From contig CM020619.1 of NCBI GenBank assembly GCA_009829735.1, positions 13,693,777 to 13,757,776 on the forward strand: 64,000 nucleotides of DNA. Direction: 5' to 3'. This document shows positions 62,477 to 64,000 of the stretch, in pieces. Positions within the stretch are counted from its first letter, which is position 1. Each line of letters starts with the position of its first letter. The notes under the pieces were generated by a model. The model did not search any database and was not told where the DNA came from. It was given only the letters and a program-made list of their open reading frames with translations. The stretch is from Pyropia yezoensis (taxonomy: Eukaryota > Rhodophyta > Bangiophyceae > Bangiales > Bangiaceae). Both the position numbers and the translations under genes were made by a program.

Positions 62477-63904
62477 ATGTCAAGCTCAGACGACGGTGAC
62501 CCTGAGCCCGTGTTTCACGATCCCGTTTCCTTCTCGGTTCCCTGCGACCCCACCCTCATAGCCGCGGTCAGTCAACACGTGGCCGATCTACCCCTGTCTG
62601 GCCTCGGCTGCGTTGTGCAAGCCGATGCTGATGGCCCTAAGAGCTTACCCGCATGCGTAGGTTGGACGGCTGGCCCGGCCGTCGCTGACTCGCCAGAATA
62701 TGCGGTGGCCGTTCCAGGGGAGGGGCTGCCCGGTGCCAATCCCCCGCGTCATCGTGCAGCGGCTGGCCGTGCGCCTGGTCAACCACCACCAGACGGCGCT
62801 GATGACGTTGATGGGGACGACGCAGGCGCTGGCGCGTCTGAGCCGCAGGGCATTGAAGCTCGTCCGCGTCCCGTGCCTCCCGTGCGTCGTGCGCCTCGTC
62901 ACCTCGTTCGTGTGCCGGAGGGGGATGGCATGGGCGAGGCCCTTACTGCGTGTGTCCGTCGTTGTTGCGGCTTGCCCTCATCGACGCTAGTGGGGAAGGG
63001 CGCTGCCGCGGTTTCGGCGACGTTGGTTGGGGACTCCACGACGCGCGCACGCGCCATCGTCCTGCGCTACGGGGCCGCCAAGCGTGACGCCGTTTTGTGG
63101 GTGTCTTCCATGGGTGGCTTTATGTGCTCCTGTTTCATGGGCACGCAGAATGCACTGTTGCTGTCCGTGTCGGGGCGAAGCTCGGACTGCAGGCATTCGT
63201 CATTGCTGCGTAAGTGCGTCGGCGACGCGGGTGTGGCCGTCACCATGTTTCAACGGTGCATGAGATTGCCGGCAGCGGCTCACGACTATGCTGTGCACCG
63301 CCAATTTGGCGGTACTGTCGTGTGGACAGCGTTGTACCAAGAGGTGTACTCTCTCGTCATGTTCACCCCCGGCGGCGTCCCGACATGCATTGCTCCTGGT
63401 TGTCGGCGCTTCCGTGGCCGCTGTGGCCACGTTAAGCTAGTGCGTCCTCTGAACCAGGAGCTCAAGGTGACCAGTGCCCTAAGTGCTGCGTTGAACGGCG
63501 GTGATCGAGCCATCCCTCGCCAGGTATCGCAGGCCTCAAACGATCGACCCTCTTTTCTGAGTTCGTCCGAAGAGGACCAAGGCATAGAGAAGCTGCCGTC
63601 GGACACAAGTCGTGGCGACGACGACTCTGATGAGGTGCTCTTGTCCAAGCGTGTGCCACGGAACCTGTTGCCCTGTGTTGGCGAAATTAAGGAGGGCGAT
63701 GTATGTGGCATAAATACCCCCCCCGCACCGCACCCGCCTAAGGGGACGGGGGCGTGCAGGGGTCGGGCCACGGGCGGAACGGGACGCTGCCAGCGCCAAG
63801 TGCTGGCAGCACGCCCGCCGCCGCCCGGGCGACCCTGCCCCCCGACGCCTGCTGGCGTCGGGCGGCACCTGCGGCCGCGACTGGTGATCCGCCACCAGGC
63901 GTGA
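62477..63904 (+). CDS. Protein with two SWIM-like zinc-binding clusters
   Basis: 475 aa from the ATG at 62477. The N-terminus is acidic. Residues 100-160 are Pro/Ala/Gly/Asp-rich. A first cluster has C217-x-C219 ... C238-x-H240 (CSC...DCRH), which is the SWIM pattern CxCx(n)CxH. A second cluster has C304, C309, C316 and H318 (CIAPGC...CGH). Between them lies a conserved-looking helical stretch (MFQRCMRLPAAAHDYAVHRQFGGTVVWTALYQEVYSLVMF). The last 80 residues are Ser/Asp-rich then Pro/Gly-rich; the real end may be earlier through splicing near 63710, so the C-terminus is doubtful. SWIM-like fingers occur in MULE, Zisupton/KDZ-type and chromatin proteins, and a mobile-element origin is possible. 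Catalytic domain not seen. Confidence 0.55.
   Translation: MSSSDDGDPEPVFHDPVSFSVPCDPTLIAAVSQHVADLPLSGLGCVVQADADGPKSLPACVGWTAGPAVADSPEYAVAVPGEGLPGANPPRHRAAAGRAPGQPPPDGADDVDGDDAGAGASEPQGIEARPRPVPPVRRAPRHLVRVPEGDGMGEALTACVRRCCGLPSSTLVGKGAAAVSATLVGDSTTRARAIVLRYGAAKRDAVLWVSSMGGFMCSCFMGTQNALLLSVSGRSSDCRHSSLLRKCVGDAGVAVTMFQRCMRLPAAAHDYAVHRQFGGTVVWTALYQEVYSLVMFTPGGVPTCIAPGCRRFRGRCGHVKLVRPLNQELKVTSALSAALNGGDRAIPRQVSQASNDRPSFLSSSEEDQGIEKLPSDTSRGDDDSDEVLLSKRVPRNLLPCVGEIKEGDVCGINTPPAPHPPKGTGACRGRATGGTGRCQRQVLAARPPPPGRPCPPTPAGVGRHLRPRLVIRHQA
63786..63862. repeat. Two consecutive perfect hairpins
   Basis: GCTGCCAGC (63786-63794) pairs with GCTGGCAGC (63802-63810) around a 7-nt loop, and CCCGACGCC (63841-63849) pairs with GGCGTCGGG (63854-63862) around TGCT. 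Both have 9-bp perfect stems. They overlap the doubtful 3' end of the SWIM-like ORF. Confidence 0.7.
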
Positions 63905-64000
63905 CCCCCCCTGGGCAAACAAGTGGCGGGCGTGCGCCGGCGGGCGATCCCACCACTCATTGGAGCTCCCGGGCTCGTGGAGGGCAGCCACGTGGAGCCA

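Overview
The window is nuclear DNA from a very GC-rich eukaryote. The evidence is GT...AG introns, chromodomain Ty3/gypsy retrotransposons, an oxysterol-binding-protein-related gene, a NOC3-like ribosome-biogenesis gene, Ala/Gly/Pro-swollen proteins, and C/G homopolymers of 20-28 bases. A bangiophyte red alga (Porphyra/Pyropia type) would fit this mixture, but that is inference. No organelle, bacterial or CRISPR signature was seen.

Positions 1-43.8 kb are mobile-element territory. Element A (about 1-6060, minus) is a decayed Ty3/gypsy pol cut by a fragment of a B-family element (6061-6717, plus). Element D (9914-26560, minus) is an old chromovirus with ~880-bp LTRs, split by element B (15328-24708, minus). 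B is a complete 9.38-kb chromovirus with a perfect 5-bp target duplication (GCCAC). Element C (29781-39346, plus) is a complete, apparently intact 9.57-kb chromovirus with two 539-bp LTRs that look identical and a perfect duplication (ATCCC). Around C lie two inverted 782-bp repeats (probable LTRs of another family), a second diverged inverted repeat pair, and a hAT-like transposase relic (39.7-41.5 kb).

Elements B and C share an unusual plan: LTR, PBS, gag with a CCHC knuckle, a GGGAAAC slippery site with a 6-nt spacer and a stem-loop at the gag/pol junction, pol (PR-RT-RH-IN-chromodomain), and then a long convergent ORF on the opposite strand between pol and the 3' LTR. The antisense ORF is homologous between the two elements and matches no family I recognise. 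It is the best candidate here for an undescribed component.

Positions 44-58 kb hold the host genes. A small two-exon gene with a mitochondrial-like leader is on plus. Four genes run in tandem on minus: a 156-aa secreted Cys-rich protein, a secreted/membrane protein with three 8-Cys repeats, a NOC3-like protein, and a two-exon OSBP-related protein. From about 57.7 to 62 kb the DNA is low-complexity, with C/G runs and a four-copy ~224-bp tandem array. The window ends with a 475-aa ORF carrying two SWIM-like zinc-binding clusters.
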